A program made the translations under genes and the position numbers. The notes beneath the pieces were generated by a model. The model made no database searches. It saw only the letters and a program-made list of their open reading frames with translations, and was not told the DNA's origin. Of a stretch of DNA of 23,754 nt, positions 23,658 through 23,754 are shown piece by piece; the stretch's first letter is position 1; every line of letters begins with the position of its first letter. Source of the DNA: CAZQVN01 sp964596775 (GTDB lineage Bacteria; Eisenbacteria; RBG-16-71-46; JABDJR01; JAWXBZ01); NCBI GenBank assembly GCA_964596775.1, contig CAZQVN010000058.1, positions 1-23,754 of the forward strand, in the 5' to 3' direction.

Positions 23658-23754
23658 CACCGCACCAGCACGACCTTCCCGTTCTCCACCCTGTCCAGAG
23701 CTTCGAAACGATAGAAGTACATCCCGGCCGGAAGGGATCCGGTGTCGCCGTCAC
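23657..23754 (-). CDS. C-terminal end of a secreted protein with FlgD/T9SS-like sorting tail (partial)
   Basis: The minus strand is open from the window edge to a TGA at 23659-23657 and encodes the last 32 residues. The segment GSLPAGMYFYRFEALDRVEN followed by GKVVLVR matches the end of the FlgD-like Ig fold, in which a G-x-Y-x-Y-R strand precedes a K-x-x-x-x-R end. The same pattern closes the beta-propeller protein elsewhere in this window (AGVYVCRIEAGG then RRIVHVR). The body of the protein is outside the window, so its function cannot be stated. It is co-directional with the sigma gene but separated by 163 bp and a strong inverted repeat. Confidence 0.75.
   Translation of the reverse strand, partial: DGDTGSLPAGMYFYRFEALDRVENGKVVLVR

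Overview
The window reads as a piece of a GC-rich, Gram-negative bacterial chromosome from a poorly characterised lineage. It has a TonB-dependent outer-membrane receptor, an outer-membrane-type lipoprotein, secreted proteins with a FlgD/T9SS-like C-terminal tail, split glycyl-tRNA synthetase (glyQ/glyS), and very large Ser/Thr kinases with TPR tails beside ECF sigma factors. This mix fits FCB-related or Eisenbacteria-like candidate phyla, but the taxonomy is inference from content only. No rRNA, tRNA or CRISPR array was seen.

Region 1 (1-3760) is accessory and visibly lower in GC than the rest. On the minus strand it holds the 5' part of a type I restriction-modification methyltransferase (hsdM, cut by the window edge) and, upstream of it, three co-oriented cassettes. 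The cassettes are bounded by integron attC-type sites: two full imperfect palindromes with R/L boxes at 1201-1297 and 2872-2947, one collapsed site at 1773-1792, and a lone core site at 3665-3671. The cassette genes encode a 140-aa unknown, a 326-aa unknown and a zinc-ribbon DUF4145 (HEPN-like) protein whose stop codon lies inside its attC, as is typical of gene cassettes. No integrase is present, so this is best described as a small CALIN (attC cluster lacking an integrase) next to a restriction-modification locus. It is the most interesting part of the window.

Region 2 (3868-7116, minus) is a housekeeping block, glyQ-glyS-VF530. glyQ and glyS overlap by ATGA, and glyQ appears to be leaderless. 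The VF530 gene has no standard start codon in its frame.

Region 3 (7219-12152) carries a TonB-dependent receptor, a gmd-rmd pair likely making GDP-D-rhamnose, and a convergent secreted beta-sandwich protein.

Region 4 (12504-23493) is signalling and surface. A receptor-type Ser/Thr kinase overlaps an ECF sigma factor by GTGA and is followed by a parallel beta-helix lipoprotein. A secreted 14-repeat beta-propeller protein lies on the minus strand. Divergent from it is a second kinase-TPR gene, whose 3' end overlaps the 3' end of a second, convergent ECF sigma gene with a leaderless-looking promoter. The last bases are the C-terminal tail of another secreted protein with a FlgD/T9SS-like end. 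The two kinase/sigma pairs probably form phosphorylation-controlled transcription circuits, and the neighbouring secreted proteins are plausible but unproven outputs.
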